This document shows, piece by piece, positions 16,294-25,743 of a DNA stretch of 46,861 nt. Position 1 is the stretch's first letter. Every line of letters starts with the position of its first letter. The DNA is from Schlesneria sp. (lineage in GTDB: Bacteria > Planctomycetota > Planctomycetia > Planctomycetales > Planctomycetaceae), in assembly GCA_028291515.1 (NCBI GenBank), contig JAQGHU010000029.1:1-46861 (forward strand). The letters are read 5' to 3'. Both the position numbers and the translations under genes were made by a program. The notes below the pieces were generated by a model. The model ran no database searches. It had not been told where the DNA came from and saw nothing but the letters and a program-made list of their open reading frames with translations.

Positions 16294-18534
16294 CTATTTC
16301 TGAGAATCTCTGTCGATGGCGCGGTCCAAGTCGTCGATCGCCTGGTCGCTGAGGTTTGTTTCGTGCTCACGCAACCACTGCACATCGGCCCGGGCCTGTT
16401 CCCATTGCTGAGTTCGATAGCAGAGGACCGCTCGGAAAAAGCGATCGCGATCTGAATCTGGTTTGATGATGAGCGTGGCTTGCACATACCGCAACATGCG
16501 CTCGGCATCTTGAATTTCGGCCGCGGTACTTAACAAGTTCCGCAGCATCCGTTCCAAGATCGAGCGTGGCGGTGTGGTATCCAGGTAAGAGTCTCGCCAG
16601 GGCTCATCACTGAGCGACTCGAAGATCTTCCTCGCGTCCTCTTTCGATAGCAATTTTCCCCGATCAAAAACGTCGACCAATTGCGGGGTCCCCTCCCGCG
16701 GTTCGTGACGCACCATGAATTGTTGAGGTAACCCAACACCGACGACGTTCAACCCCATCTGTTGTGCGATCTCGATGTACAGGACCGACAAACTAATCGG
16801 CAGTCCTTCGCGATCGTCCAGTACTTCGTTCAGATAGCTATTTGATCTATTGTCATAGTCCGTGCGGCTACCGTGAAAGCCTTGTTCATCGAACAGGTAT
16901 CGATTCAACGCCGTGAGCTTTGCCGCCTCGGTGGCGTCCTTCGGAAGATCTGTTTGAGCCCGGCGCGCGTGACGTTCCACATCTTTGATATAGGCCTCAA
17001 TCTCCAATTCGGGATTGTCCAATCGCGAAATCAATAGCCCGGCTTTCAACAGATCGATTTTCTCATCCTTGGATGTCACCACCTTCTGGAATTCGGTCAG
17101 CGTCCGCTTCAATTGCAGATTGGCGGCCAGCTTTCGCGCTCGCGCGGCTTGCTGCTCCAACTTGACCGCTTGTGCCTCCAAGACGGCAATCCCGTCCTCA
17201 CCTTCAGAAGTCAGCGACTCGGCGACGGTCGAGAGATTCGCATCCGATGACAACTGAGCGATCACTTTCGAAACGCGGTCGATAGTCTCCGCCGTGGGTT
17301 GTGACCGAGAGATTGTCGGGGCGACGTGAAAGCCCTTGAACTCGGCTTCCGTCTGTCGAAACTTGCAGAGTCCCACTTTGCCTGTCGTGTACTCCTTGTC
17401 GGCCTCATCAATGACCGGTTCATCGTTGACGAAGCACTGAATGCGACCTTTCTCCACGCGAACCTTTAGCCAGTTCCACCCCGACTTGTTGAGGTAGGGG
17501 GTCTGTATCTCGCGCAAGACCTTCCACGTGTTGAAATCAGGGCCATCGAAGCGGCTCAGACGCACACCGCCGTTGCTGGGATAGAAGCCATAGTGCTTGT
17601 CATTGCCATCGGCATGAAACACCAGGCCCGCCGCTCCATCATTGGGATCGAACTTCACTTCGACTGCCATTTCGAAGGGGATCGTGGGGGAATCCATAGT
17701 CGACAAACACAATGACCGACCGCCAAGTCCCCCGCCGCGGCCATCGACCAGCAGTCGACCTGCTCGCTGGCGCCAACGGCCGCCGGGCAATGCCCTCCAC
17801 TCATCGGGGTCCAGCACTCCGATCGTGAACCAACGGCTCATCGGGACCGGATTTGGGGAGCTCAGCAATGGCTTTAGCGCATTGACCGGCATGGCAAAGC
17901 CCAGGTTCTCGGTCTTCAGGGATTTCAAAGTCAGGATGCCGTGGACGTGGCCTCGCAGATCCAATAGCGGACCACCGCTGTTGCCCCGTTCGATCGGCAT
18001 CGCCACTTGCAGCATGGTCCGTCCATCAATCTCGCGCCGCCCCGACAATACGCCGCTGACAACGCTACGCTCCAATCCAACAGGATTGCCGATCGCGACA
18101 ATTGGTTGTCCGTCTTGAAGTTCGTCTGAGTTGCCAAGTGGTAACGCGGGCAGGTGATTGGCATCGATCCGCAGAATCGCCAGATCGTGGGATCGCTCGG
18201 TCGCTTCGACAGCAGTCACATCGAATTTACGACCATCCTGCAATTCGACACTGATCGGTCTTCCTTCACCGATCACATGCAGGTTCGTCGCAATCAGCCC
18301 GTTGGGGTCGACAATGAATCCGGATCCCAATCCCTGACGCTCGCCATCGCGTCCTCGAAACGTCACCACGACGACCGATTTCTTGACGAGGGCCGCCAAC
18401 TGCTGGACTGACTTCTCCATGCTGGCGTCAGAATTGGCGACCGCTGTCGCATCGGCCGGTTTGTCCTGTGCATACGAAACGCTTGCCAGACCCAAGATTC
18501 CGACAGCGATCACTCGGCAAATCCATTGAATCAT
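16294..18534 (-). CDS. Exported trypsin-like protease / DUF1080-like / SirB1 transglutaminase-like / TPR fusion
   Basis: A 746-residue multidomain protein. After a signal peptide (1-22) comes a trypsin-like HtrA-type domain (about 45-225) with the complete triad H86 (TNLHVIGE), D117 (SHDLAIL) and S186 (GNSGGPL) but no PDZ domain. Next is a beta-sandwich of LamG/DUF1080 type (about 245-405; AGLVFHADGNDKHYGFY). A helical linker leads to a SirB1 transglutaminase-like domain (about 505-640; NSYLNEVLDDREGLPISLSV, GVGLPQQFMVRH). It ends in TPR-like helices. ATG 18534 is preceded by GAGGAAG; the open frame runs further to 18675. The combination suggests a periplasmic protease with a binding module; the SirB1 segment lacks an obvious nucleophile Cys, as is usual for SirB1. 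It lies 137 bases after the bpX6 gene. Confidence 0.88.
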   Translation of the reverse strand: MIQWICRVIAVGILGLASVSYAQDKPADATAVANSDASMEKSVQQLAALVKKSVVVVTFRGRDGERQGLGSGFIVDPNGLIATNLHVIGEGRPISVELQDGRKFDVTAVEATERSHDLAILRIDANHLPALPLGNSDELQDGQPIVAIGNPVGLERSVVSGVLSGRREIDGRTMLQVAMPIERGNSGGPLLDLRGHVHGILTLKSLKTENLGFAMPVNALKPLLSSPNPVPMSRWFTIGVLDPDEWRALPGGRWRQRAGRLLVDGRGGGLGGRSLCLSTMDSPTIPFEMAVEVKFDPNDGAAGLVFHADGNDKHYGFYPSNGGVRLSRFDGPDFNTWKVLREIQTPYLNKSGWNWLKVRVEKGRIQCFVNDEPVIDEADKEYTTGKVGLCKFRQTEAEFKGFHVAPTISRSQPTAETIDRVSKVIAQLSSDANLSTVAESLTSEGEDGIAVLEAQAVKLEQQAARARKLAANLQLKRTLTEFQKVVTSKDEKIDLLKAGLLISRLDNPELEIEAYIKDVERHARRAQTDLPKDATEAAKLTALNRYLFDEQGFHGSRTDYDNRSNSYLNEVLDDREGLPISLSVLYIEIAQQMGLNVVGVGLPQQFMVRHEPREGTPQLVDVFDRGKLLSKEDARKIFESLSDEPWRDSYLDTTPPRSILERMLRNLLSTAAEIQDAERMLRYVQATLIIKPDSDRDRFFRAVLCYRTQQWEQARADVQWLREHETNLSDQAIDDLDRAIDRDSQK

Positions 18535-18671
18535 GCCAGCTTCCTCAAGGGACTTCGTCAACATCACCGGATCGATTCTATGTTGGTCGCCAGGGATCGT
18601 CGATATCACCGAGCGACGAAGAACGCGAATCTGTGGACCTTGCGGCTTTATCATGTGCCCCACTTCGGCTG

Positions 18672-21518
18672 TCACAGATTGAGGGAATAAACATTCACGC
18701 AGCCGTCGTCGCTAAGGATTGCAAAGTGGCCAAGGTGATTTGTGGTCGTCACCGCGACGGTGGGACTGACCAAGGCGATCTGTCCAATCTCATGAACCGA
18801 TTTGTCGTCGAAACGGTAGATGCGGCATTCTTTGCGTCCCGCTACGACGAATGTTCCATCAGCCAGAAAGACCCCCTTGGGTGATTCGATCCCATCGGCC
18901 AGGGGTTGGGGTTTGCTGCGGCGAATCGGTTCTGGAATCATGACACCACCCGCATCGAACAACGCGACAACGCAATCGGTGTGGCTGTCGCGATGGTTGT
19001 GCAGCGACTCGATCTCGGCGGCCAGTTGCAAGACTTGCTCTGCAATGTCAGGTCGCTCCTGCTGGCGTGCGCTGGTTGGTGTTCCAAATAACGGCTGACA
19101 CAAAAATCGTCCCACACCGATTCGCATCGGACGGGTATCGACGCAGATAGATATTGGGAGTTCGTGCAACTGTTGCTCGGTGATTCCAACCCGCAGCATT
19201 CCGTTGTTGATCTCATCACCCGTCTGACTGAAAGCAGCGAGTTCCAGGATTCCAAAGGTCGTACGCACTCGCCAGCTAATTCCTTGATCACTGCACGCAA
19301 ACGCTGTCGTGGAACTTGTTGCCCAAACGGGCGAACCCGCCTGTTCGGCACTGGCCGTCGTGAGTTGACTGAGGAATGGCTTCACGCTTAATGGTTCATG
19401 TCCGACGGCATGGATTAGAATTGGTGCCGTCGTTCCTTTGGGAATCTCGAGCAAGATGCGATGGTCATTGGAGACGTTGGCCCAGACAATATCCTGATAG
19501 TTGGAGAACCCATTCGTTTGCCAGGTGACACGCCGCAACAGCAATCCACCGGCAAAAAAGCCCGCCCTGTACAGCACTTCGCCGCGAGACTTCGCCACGC
19601 GCCATGCGCCGGAGCTACCGAGGTCGATGGTCTGCACATGCGTGATCTTCGCCACACGACGTACGCGCTTTTGCGACGCCACGGCTTCTTTCTGACGCAC
19701 AAAACGGTCGCAGTCGCGACCAAGCAATCGGTCTTGTGGTGCCAGTGAACGCAGCACGTTAAGCAAGGCGGTTCGCTCTTCTGTCGCGTCCCGTAAATGG
19801 CGCGCGACGATCACTTGCGTCGCTTCTTCGGCGTCACGTTGAACAGTTCGATCAACATAGCTCGTGGCGACGTTGGCGATCGCCCGCGCCGCACTGGTCG
19901 CGACCCGTGTCGCCAGCGTCGCCTCACGTAGATCCTGGATTCGTTCTCGGGCGTTGTCGTGGCGGGCGAACTGGCCGAGCAACTGAAAGGTCTGTTTCAA
20001 GCACGATTCTGCATCGGGGGCCTGATATGCCCAACCGCGATCAAGCGTGATTAATGCTTCGTCGACATCCTTCAGTTTCTCATGAAATACAGCGCTGGCC
20101 CGGATGTGATGACCCGAGTGAGTCAATTGCACGGCCCAGTTTCGCAGCAGACGCTCGGCCTCATCGGGGCGCTCCAACCGGTAATAAAGGTCGGCGGCGT
20201 TCTCCATCATGCCTTGTTCGATGTAAAGTTCCGCGGCTTCGTCTAGCAGACCACCTCGTTCCAGGCATCGAGCGGCGTCGAGTGGCCGTTTGAGTCGTTC
20301 GCGATACAGAACGGCGGCTTCGCGATAGTGCTGTCCCAATTCCAGCGTGTTGGCGGCCCCCTGGAGATCTCCCAGCAACTCGGCAAAGATATAGGCGGCG
20401 CGACGATGGCGCCCCATCCGAATTTCGCGAGTGGCGAGTTCGCGGTAGCGTTGAATCAGCAGCAGTTGCTGACCGGGTGGAATGTCCCAGGGGTCAACAG
20501 GTCCACTGGCAAACAGTTTTCCCAAGCCGAAACTAGTGTCGCGACCGACCAGTTGATTTCCTGATTGCCCGGCACCGCGCGCGGCCGCCTGCCCGCCCAT
20601 CGGCAATGCGAACTTCAATCCTGCATCGGGATCATCGTTCAAGAGATGCAACAGACGATCGATCTCACGCAGTCGCTTCGTCTGATCGACGAGTGATTTT
20701 GGGATCATTTTCGCCGCCAAACCGCCCAACGCTGCGAATGGAGCGGCTGCAGCCAAACCGAGCCACGATAGCCAAGTTGAGCCCCTTGAATTACCGGTCG
20801 AATTTTGCGATCCGGCCGTCGCATCCGCTGGTTTCGCAAGCGGACGCTTCCAGAATGATTTCCAGGCCTGACGCAATGGCGTCGTCCATTGGTAAAGCTG
20901 GCCCGCAAGTCCCTCGCCCGGAGCGGGTGGCAACTCCCCAATCGAATTCTGCTGGGTGCCGATGTCCTCGCCCGCCATGCGCATGATATCGTCGGCTGTC
21001 GGGACATCTGTGGGCTCGATCGATAGCAGTCGATTGCGAATCGCGATACCGGGAACAGCGCGATCCCAATCTGAAGATGTCGACGTTCGCGGACGCACAA
21101 GGTCCAGGACTGTCAGTTGTTCTGAGCTTTCACAGCGGACGAGTCCGACGGCAGGGTGCCAGATAAAATCGGAATCGTCGGTCGGCAGCAATCCGATCAA
21201 TTCCGCATCGGTCACGATCGGGACGACACTGGCTTCGACGGGGAGATACAGCCTGCCGCCGATGCATCCGAACGGCAGGGCCTGTGCTCTCTCATCCGCG
21301 GCCTTGGCGATGTCGGCGTGGTTGGTGGTGACCAGGACGCCCAAAGGTTGCCGGTTGTCGAACGAGGTTGGAATCGGTCGCAGGATCAGCGATGTCAGTG
21401 GCAGGTTCCATCTCGCTAGCTGCGAGATCCAAGCTGCCGGATCGCTGCCAGTCACGAACCACGCCGCGATCGGACGCCGCGTGTTGTTCGTGCGAGCAAT
21501 CTTGAGCGCAATCTGCAT
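18672..21518 (-). CDS. bpX6-type protein with TPR region and C-terminal beta-propeller (MoxR-vWA-beta-propeller ternary system)
   Basis: A 948-residue protein matching the bpX6 component of MoxR-vWA-beta-propeller ternary systems. The N-terminal alpha/beta domain (about 1-170) contains DPAAWISQLARW, LPFGCIGGRLYLPV and a WHPAVGLVRCE segment. A hydrophobic stretch (about 247-272) could cross or dip into the membrane. Then come KFALPMGG (303-310) and a TPR array (about 350-540; REIRMGRHRRAAYIFAELLG, YREAAVLYRERLKRPLDAA). The C-terminal 300 residues are strand-rich with repeated GxxxVW-type blades, as in a beta-propeller. ATG 21518 has GAGG upstream. It follows the vWA gene by 33 bases, so the two are surely one operon. 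Family assignment is from remembered motifs; role in conflict is a published prediction for the class. Confidence 0.78.
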   Translation of the reverse strand: MQIALKIARTNNTRRPIAAWFVTGSDPAAWISQLARWNLPLTSLILRPIPTSFDNRQPLGVLVTTNHADIAKAADERAQALPFGCIGGRLYLPVEASVVPIVTDAELIGLLPTDDSDFIWHPAVGLVRCESSEQLTVLDLVRPRTSTSSDWDRAVPGIAIRNRLLSIEPTDVPTADDIMRMAGEDIGTQQNSIGELPPAPGEGLAGQLYQWTTPLRQAWKSFWKRPLAKPADATAGSQNSTGNSRGSTWLSWLGLAAAAPFAALGGLAAKMIPKSLVDQTKRLREIDRLLHLLNDDPDAGLKFALPMGGQAAARGAGQSGNQLVGRDTSFGLGKLFASGPVDPWDIPPGQQLLLIQRYRELATREIRMGRHRRAAYIFAELLGDLQGAANTLELGQHYREAAVLYRERLKRPLDAARCLERGGLLDEAAELYIEQGMMENAADLYYRLERPDEAERLLRNWAVQLTHSGHHIRASAVFHEKLKDVDEALITLDRGWAYQAPDAESCLKQTFQLLGQFARHDNARERIQDLREATLATRVATSAARAIANVATSYVDRTVQRDAEEATQVIVARHLRDATEERTALLNVLRSLAPQDRLLGRDCDRFVRQKEAVASQKRVRRVAKITHVQTIDLGSSGAWRVAKSRGEVLYRAGFFAGGLLLRRVTWQTNGFSNYQDIVWANVSNDHRILLEIPKGTTAPILIHAVGHEPLSVKPFLSQLTTASAEQAGSPVWATSSTTAFACSDQGISWRVRTTFGILELAAFSQTGDEINNGMLRVGITEQQLHELPISICVDTRPMRIGVGRFLCQPLFGTPTSARQQERPDIAEQVLQLAAEIESLHNHRDSHTDCVVALFDAGGVMIPEPIRRSKPQPLADGIESPKGVFLADGTFVVAGRKECRIYRFDDKSVHEIGQIALVSPTVAVTTTNHLGHFAILSDDGCVNVYSLNL

Positions 21519-21551
21519 TTGGCAATGAACCTCGAAAATGGAATGACGATC

Positions 21552-24398
21552 TTACGTTAATCTCGCGATGAATGGCTTGAGAATCTGATCCAGAAACTGT
21601 TCCGCGCTCATGTTGCTTTCATCCAGAAAGTAATGCGATCCGTAGGTTTGCCCGTTGTTGGTCCAGGCGGCGATATCGCCCTCCTTCAATGTGAGTGTCG
21701 CTTCGGGAATCTCGCGATCGGCACTTTGCAGATGCAGCAGCCCGCGCGAATCAATAAACGCGCGACTTCCGTCCGGCCAGGTGGCGACTGACATCGAACA
21801 GCCGGAATCAGGATGACGAGTCGGTTCCAGCGAGGCGACACAACGTCGACCTGACGCGTCGGTGATGCGCGAGATTTGGCTGATTCGCAGCGTTTTACTA
21901 TGAAGGCCAATCTGCCAGCCGGTCTGCGACTTGGAAACCAGCGTCATCGTGCCGTCATGTTCGATGCGGATGCGCGAGAACCGATGCATGACATTGCCGC
22001 CACGATGCATCTGCTGCAAATCCCATTCTCTGAGAGACTGAATATACGGTCCCACGTCTTCGACTGCTTCCGATTCAAGATGCACGATGCGACGACCTCG
22101 GCGATTGATGCTTCCGTCTGATTCTTGCTCGATCAGCAGTCGATGACCGGACTCCTCGATATCCAGCACCTTGGGATTGGCACGCGAATTATCTGTCCAC
22201 CGCCATTCCGTATGGTCCGCCAGATTGGCAATGGAACCGCGAAGGTGGACTCCGAACGGTCCGCCTCTGCCAACTCGCTCGAACAACGCCAGCAATGCTC
22301 CAGTACGTTCAGGACCGTGCAGTACGATCGGTTCGAATTGCAGGTGAGTTCCATTCGAGGTCAGCAATCGCCATTCGTCGTAAGCGTCTGCCAGCGAGTC
22401 CTCAAAAAACAGACCGCGATTCCATTTCAGATGCGAGTCATAGTCCCGGCACTGCAGGAACTGACCACTACTCAGTTCAAAGGCTTCGACCTTGCTTTGA
22501 TAGATCACGTACACGACGCCGTGACGACATGTCGCACCAAGAACTCGGGATCCAGGACCGGAATGGGCCAGGAACTGTGACGCCAGTTTTCGGGTCGCCA
22601 CCAAATGACGCAACGCGGTATTCAACACGAGCAGGTGAAACGCCGGTTCGGCGGAACGATGAATCAACGCATAGTTGAGATTCACGTCGGCAAACGACGC
22701 ACTCCAGAGACAAGGGCCGAACGGAACATCCGTCGCCACTTGGACAGCACCGCGCTGAAATTCGTCATAGAACATCAGGCGACGGTCACGCATCAGAATC
22801 ATGACGCCACGTGGATGACTGCCTACAGATGCTGGCAACCGCACGCTCCAGATCGGGCCCGTTTTCTGATTGGATGCCAATGCACAAGGCAAGCGAAACG
22901 GGAACCGCGAGGTGTGAAAAATCGCCGGCAGGTTCGGATCAATCCCCTTGTCGACGAGGCGGACTTGGTGAGGTGATTTTGGCTTCAGGAGCGTGTCCAA
23001 GTCCAAAGTCAGCGACATCAGGGATTTCGTTCCGCGCTCCCCTCGCGACAGCAGTTGAAGTTCCCCTTCTCGATTCACGGCGGCGAGATAGCAGCTTGGT
23101 GCTGCCGCATCGGCGAGTGCCCGTTGAAACTCCGCGTCGCTTGCGGTTGTGTCGCTCGTCACGATGATGATTTCGGCGGGCAGATCCTCTTCCGCAATCT
23201 TCTGGAAGAACTCGGCCAGCGACGCTCCGGGATGCAGGTCTGGTTCGAGCATCTCGAGATGCCGCACGAGGCCGTCGCGACTCGAGAGATCATTCAATTC
23301 GATGCCGGTTCCAGTTGCCCGATAGGCAACTAGTGATCCCCCCGCGGGCGCGGTGGCAGCCAGAGACAACACCGTTGCAGCGGCAAACACGCGAGGAACG
23401 CCCCACATTCGGATACCTGAATCGATCAACACATACCGACGCTGTGGTGGCGGACCGGGTGGTGTTTCGCGACGCAGATACAGCGCCTCATTCAACGCCA
23501 CTCGCGTCGCCAGCATCAGGTCCTCATGAGCCAGTTCGCTCAGCAGCAGCCGATCCAGTGTGCCGCGATTGCTGATATCCGAGACGCCACCCAAGGGCAA
23601 CTCGTCCGAGGCGGTGATCGGTCGTGGCAACAACAACACCGCGGAGAGGCTGCGCGCGACGCGAGACAGCCCGCTCAAGTCTTCATCCAGAGCAAGCGTT
23701 TGCAAGAGTGCTCGGACTGCGGCAGGTTCGGCAGGAACGATCGTGTCGGCAGGCAGTGGGAGTTCGTCCAATCCCGTCTTTAGTCTCAGGCGAAGAGATT
23801 GTTCTGTGACTTGGGATAGTCCGTGTTTTAGCGAGAGCAGTTCGCTCGTCATTGAAAGAGTTGTCTGAACACGGCCTCCGCGAAGATTCGGCAGAAACGG
23901 GATCACGTTTTGTTCGCGCACTAATCCATGTGTCAGAATCTCGCACGCATAGCGGGCCGCGTTTCCGGTTAAGGTCGGCGGTATCGCTTCGAATACGATC
24001 TCGGCCAAGGCCGCCTTCGCGTCGACCGACTGGATCAGATCGATCGGCAGCTTATGGATTCGATCCAAGACCTCAAAAACGGTTTGTTTGCCAGCAACCA
24101 AGTGCGGCATTTGCCGCTGAATCTGTTGCGCAGCGAGATCGATGACCTGCAGCTGGTTGCGCCAGGCCACGGAATCTTCAGGCCAGTAGTGGCGAGTCGC
24201 TGCCAGTAGAACCAGGACCGAATCAAACGGCGGCAATCCACGGACCAGCAGTCGCTCGAGAACCGCTCCGACTTCTTCGCGGAAGGCGACTGTCGCCCCA
24301 TGTTTCCAGGCAACGACCCTTCCTTCGTCCACCCATTTCCAGAAGGAACCGGCTGGTGTCGATAAGTATTTCATCGCGGTCCGAACTTCGTCGTCCAT
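21552..24398 (-). CDS. vWA / beta-propeller protein of a MoxR-vWA-beta-propeller ternary system
   Basis: A 948-residue cytoplasmic protein without signal peptide. An N-terminal helical region (1-310) ends in DISNRGTLDRLLLSELAHED (274-293), a signature of the vWA partner in ternary systems. The vWA domain (about 320-450) shows the strand-motif sequence YVLIDSGIRMWG (322-333), PGAS (390-393) and IIIVTSD (410-416). The metal site is incomplete: the usual DxSxS reads DSGIR. A strand-rich C-terminal half (about 500-930) with many WxxxL and DxxG turns is consistent with a beta-propeller. In this class the vWA protein works with a MoxR AAA+ ATPase; none is present in the window. It precedes the bpX6 gene by 33 bases and follows the hydrolase gene by 17. 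Confidence 0.78.
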   Translation of the reverse strand: MDDEVRTAMKYLSTPAGSFWKWVDEGRVVAWKHGATVAFREEVGAVLERLLVRGLPPFDSVLVLLAATRHYWPEDSVAWRNQLQVIDLAAQQIQRQMPHLVAGKQTVFEVLDRIHKLPIDLIQSVDAKAALAEIVFEAIPPTLTGNAARYACEILTHGLVREQNVIPFLPNLRGGRVQTTLSMTSELLSLKHGLSQVTEQSLRLRLKTGLDELPLPADTIVPAEPAAVRALLQTLALDEDLSGLSRVARSLSAVLLLPRPITASDELPLGGVSDISNRGTLDRLLLSELAHEDLMLATRVALNEALYLRRETPPGPPPQRRYVLIDSGIRMWGVPRVFAAATVLSLAATAPAGGSLVAYRATGTGIELNDLSSRDGLVRHLEMLEPDLHPGASLAEFFQKIAEEDLPAEIIIVTSDTTASDAEFQRALADAAAPSCYLAAVNREGELQLLSRGERGTKSLMSLTLDLDTLLKPKSPHQVRLVDKGIDPNLPAIFHTSRFPFRLPCALASNQKTGPIWSVRLPASVGSHPRGVMILMRDRRLMFYDEFQRGAVQVATDVPFGPCLWSASFADVNLNYALIHRSAEPAFHLLVLNTALRHLVATRKLASQFLAHSGPGSRVLGATCRHGVVYVIYQSKVEAFELSSGQFLQCRDYDSHLKWNRGLFFEDSLADAYDEWRLLTSNGTHLQFEPIVLHGPERTGALLALFERVGRGGPFGVHLRGSIANLADHTEWRWTDNSRANPKVLDIEESGHRLLIEQESDGSINRRGRRIVHLESEAVEDVGPYIQSLREWDLQQMHRGGNVMHRFSRIRIEHDGTMTLVSKSQTGWQIGLHSKTLRISQISRITDASGRRCVASLEPTRHPDSGCSMSVATWPDGSRAFIDSRGLLHLQSADREIPEATLTLKEGDIAAWTNNGQTYGSHYFLDESNMSAEQFLDQILKPFIARLT

Positions 24399-24415
24399 TG
24401 CAGCCTTCTAATCTG

Positions 24416-25510
24416 TTACTTCAATGTTTCCTGTAACCATTGATAGGCTTCGTGACGCTGAGGTTCGGGAAAATCGTGCGGAGCGTCCGGTGTCACCAGC
24501 TTCAGTTGTGACTTGGCGTCGAACAGCGAATAGACCTCGCCAGCCTTTTGAAAGGCCTTTCGAACTCCGCCGACATCAAAGTTATCGTCGCGAAGGGGCG
24601 AATTCGAATACACGCCTCGTGGTGCCAGCGCGGCCAGGATTTCATAGAAATCGAAGGGGACGCGATCAGCACTGTTGCCGTAGACATCTCGAATGCGAGG
24701 CATGTAGCGATCACTGGTCCAGCCGACTAACTTGCCGCCGTAGTAATCGTGGAAGGGAGTAAACCCACAACTGGTCACGAGCGCTTTCAGACGTTCATCG
24801 AAAACGGCCGTGAACAGCGCATTGTGCCCGCCCAGCGAATGACCGATGACGCCGATTTTGCGCTTGTCGACCTGCGGTAGCGACTCCAACACGTCGACCG
24901 CTCGAATATTGTTCCAGACCGCCTTCATCGATCCGCTGGCATAATGTGCCCCCTGCTTTTTGAAGTCGTACTTGTATTCGCCGAAGGAAGGGTAGTCCGG
25001 CACGATGCAGATGAATCCACGCTCGGCCAGTTCGTGAGCGTAGTGCAATGATTTCAGGCCTCCCAGACCGGCGGGCTCGTCCTTCCCAATTCCGGTCGTT
25101 TGATGCAGGCAGAGCATTGCGGGTGCTTTGCCGTCTGCCCGCAGATCAATTGGGATCAGCAGCCACGCGGGAACCCGATCGTTTGGTTCCGGTGAGAACT
25201 TGACCTTCCGTCGGACGTACTTATCCGTCCGCTCCTCGGAAACGGTCTCGATGTCGAGCGGAACTCGTTGGGAATTGTCCGGCAGCGGCCCCATCACAAG
25301 CTGCATGTTGGCGTGAATATGGCTGACTCGGGTTGCCCATTCGTTCTTGGTGGTCACTGGTTTCTCGTTGCCAACCGCGTCTCTCACTATGAGCAACTTC
25401 GAATGGTCTGGATATTCGATCGGCGCTAGCGCATCCGCAGCAACCGAGATACCGAACGTCAGTCCGTACAGTAGGCCGAAGATGATGAAGTTGCCCCCAA
25501 CTGCTCGCAT
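24416..25510 (-). CDS. Exported alpha/beta hydrolase (dienelactone-hydrolase/acetyl-xylan-esterase-like)
   Basis: A 364-residue serine hydrolase with an N-terminal signal peptide (about residues 5-25). The nucleophile elbow is GHSLGG with S225; the catalytic His is H345 in DAPHDFPEP; the acid is probably an Asp in the LRDDNFDVG segment. The oxyanion region is LCLHQTTG (134-141). The arrangement is typical of planctomycete esterases annotated as dienelactone hydrolase or acetyl-xylan-esterase-like, often acting on plant or algal polysaccharide substituents; the substrate here is not readable. ATG 25510 was chosen for the signal peptide and GAGGG upstream; the frame is open to 25585. It is the first gene of the co-directional run that contains the vWA/bpX6 pair, 17 bases upstream of it. 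Confidence 0.85.
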   Translation of the reverse strand: MRAVGGNFIIFGLLYGLTFGISVAADALAPIEYPDHSKLLIVRDAVGNEKPVTTKNEWATRVSHIHANMQLVMGPLPDNSQRVPLDIETVSEERTDKYVRRKVKFSPEPNDRVPAWLLIPIDLRADGKAPAMLCLHQTTGIGKDEPAGLGGLKSLHYAHELAERGFICIVPDYPSFGEYKYDFKKQGAHYASGSMKAVWNNIRAVDVLESLPQVDKRKIGVIGHSLGGHNALFTAVFDERLKALVTSCGFTPFHDYYGGKLVGWTSDRYMPRIRDVYGNSADRVPFDFYEILAALAPRGVYSNSPLRDDNFDVGGVRKAFQKAGEVYSLFDAKSQLKLVTPDAPHDFPEPQRHEAYQWLQETLK

Positions 25511-25743
25511 CAGTACGCCCTCGATATGACGGTGAAACCTTCGTCTGGAAAAGCCCCTGCTCGGCGGAATGGGTATCGCTTGCATATGCTACTCGGAACG
25601 CCGTTGCCGGCGACAGAATTTGCAACGTCCGATTGTTCCCTCGTTCGGTGATCCGTCGCGTGACGGCAATACCGAGATCAAGTAAAGTGAGCGGGCTGCA
25701 ACGTTGCAGGATCCGCTCCCTCACTTATGACTTTGTTGCTCGT

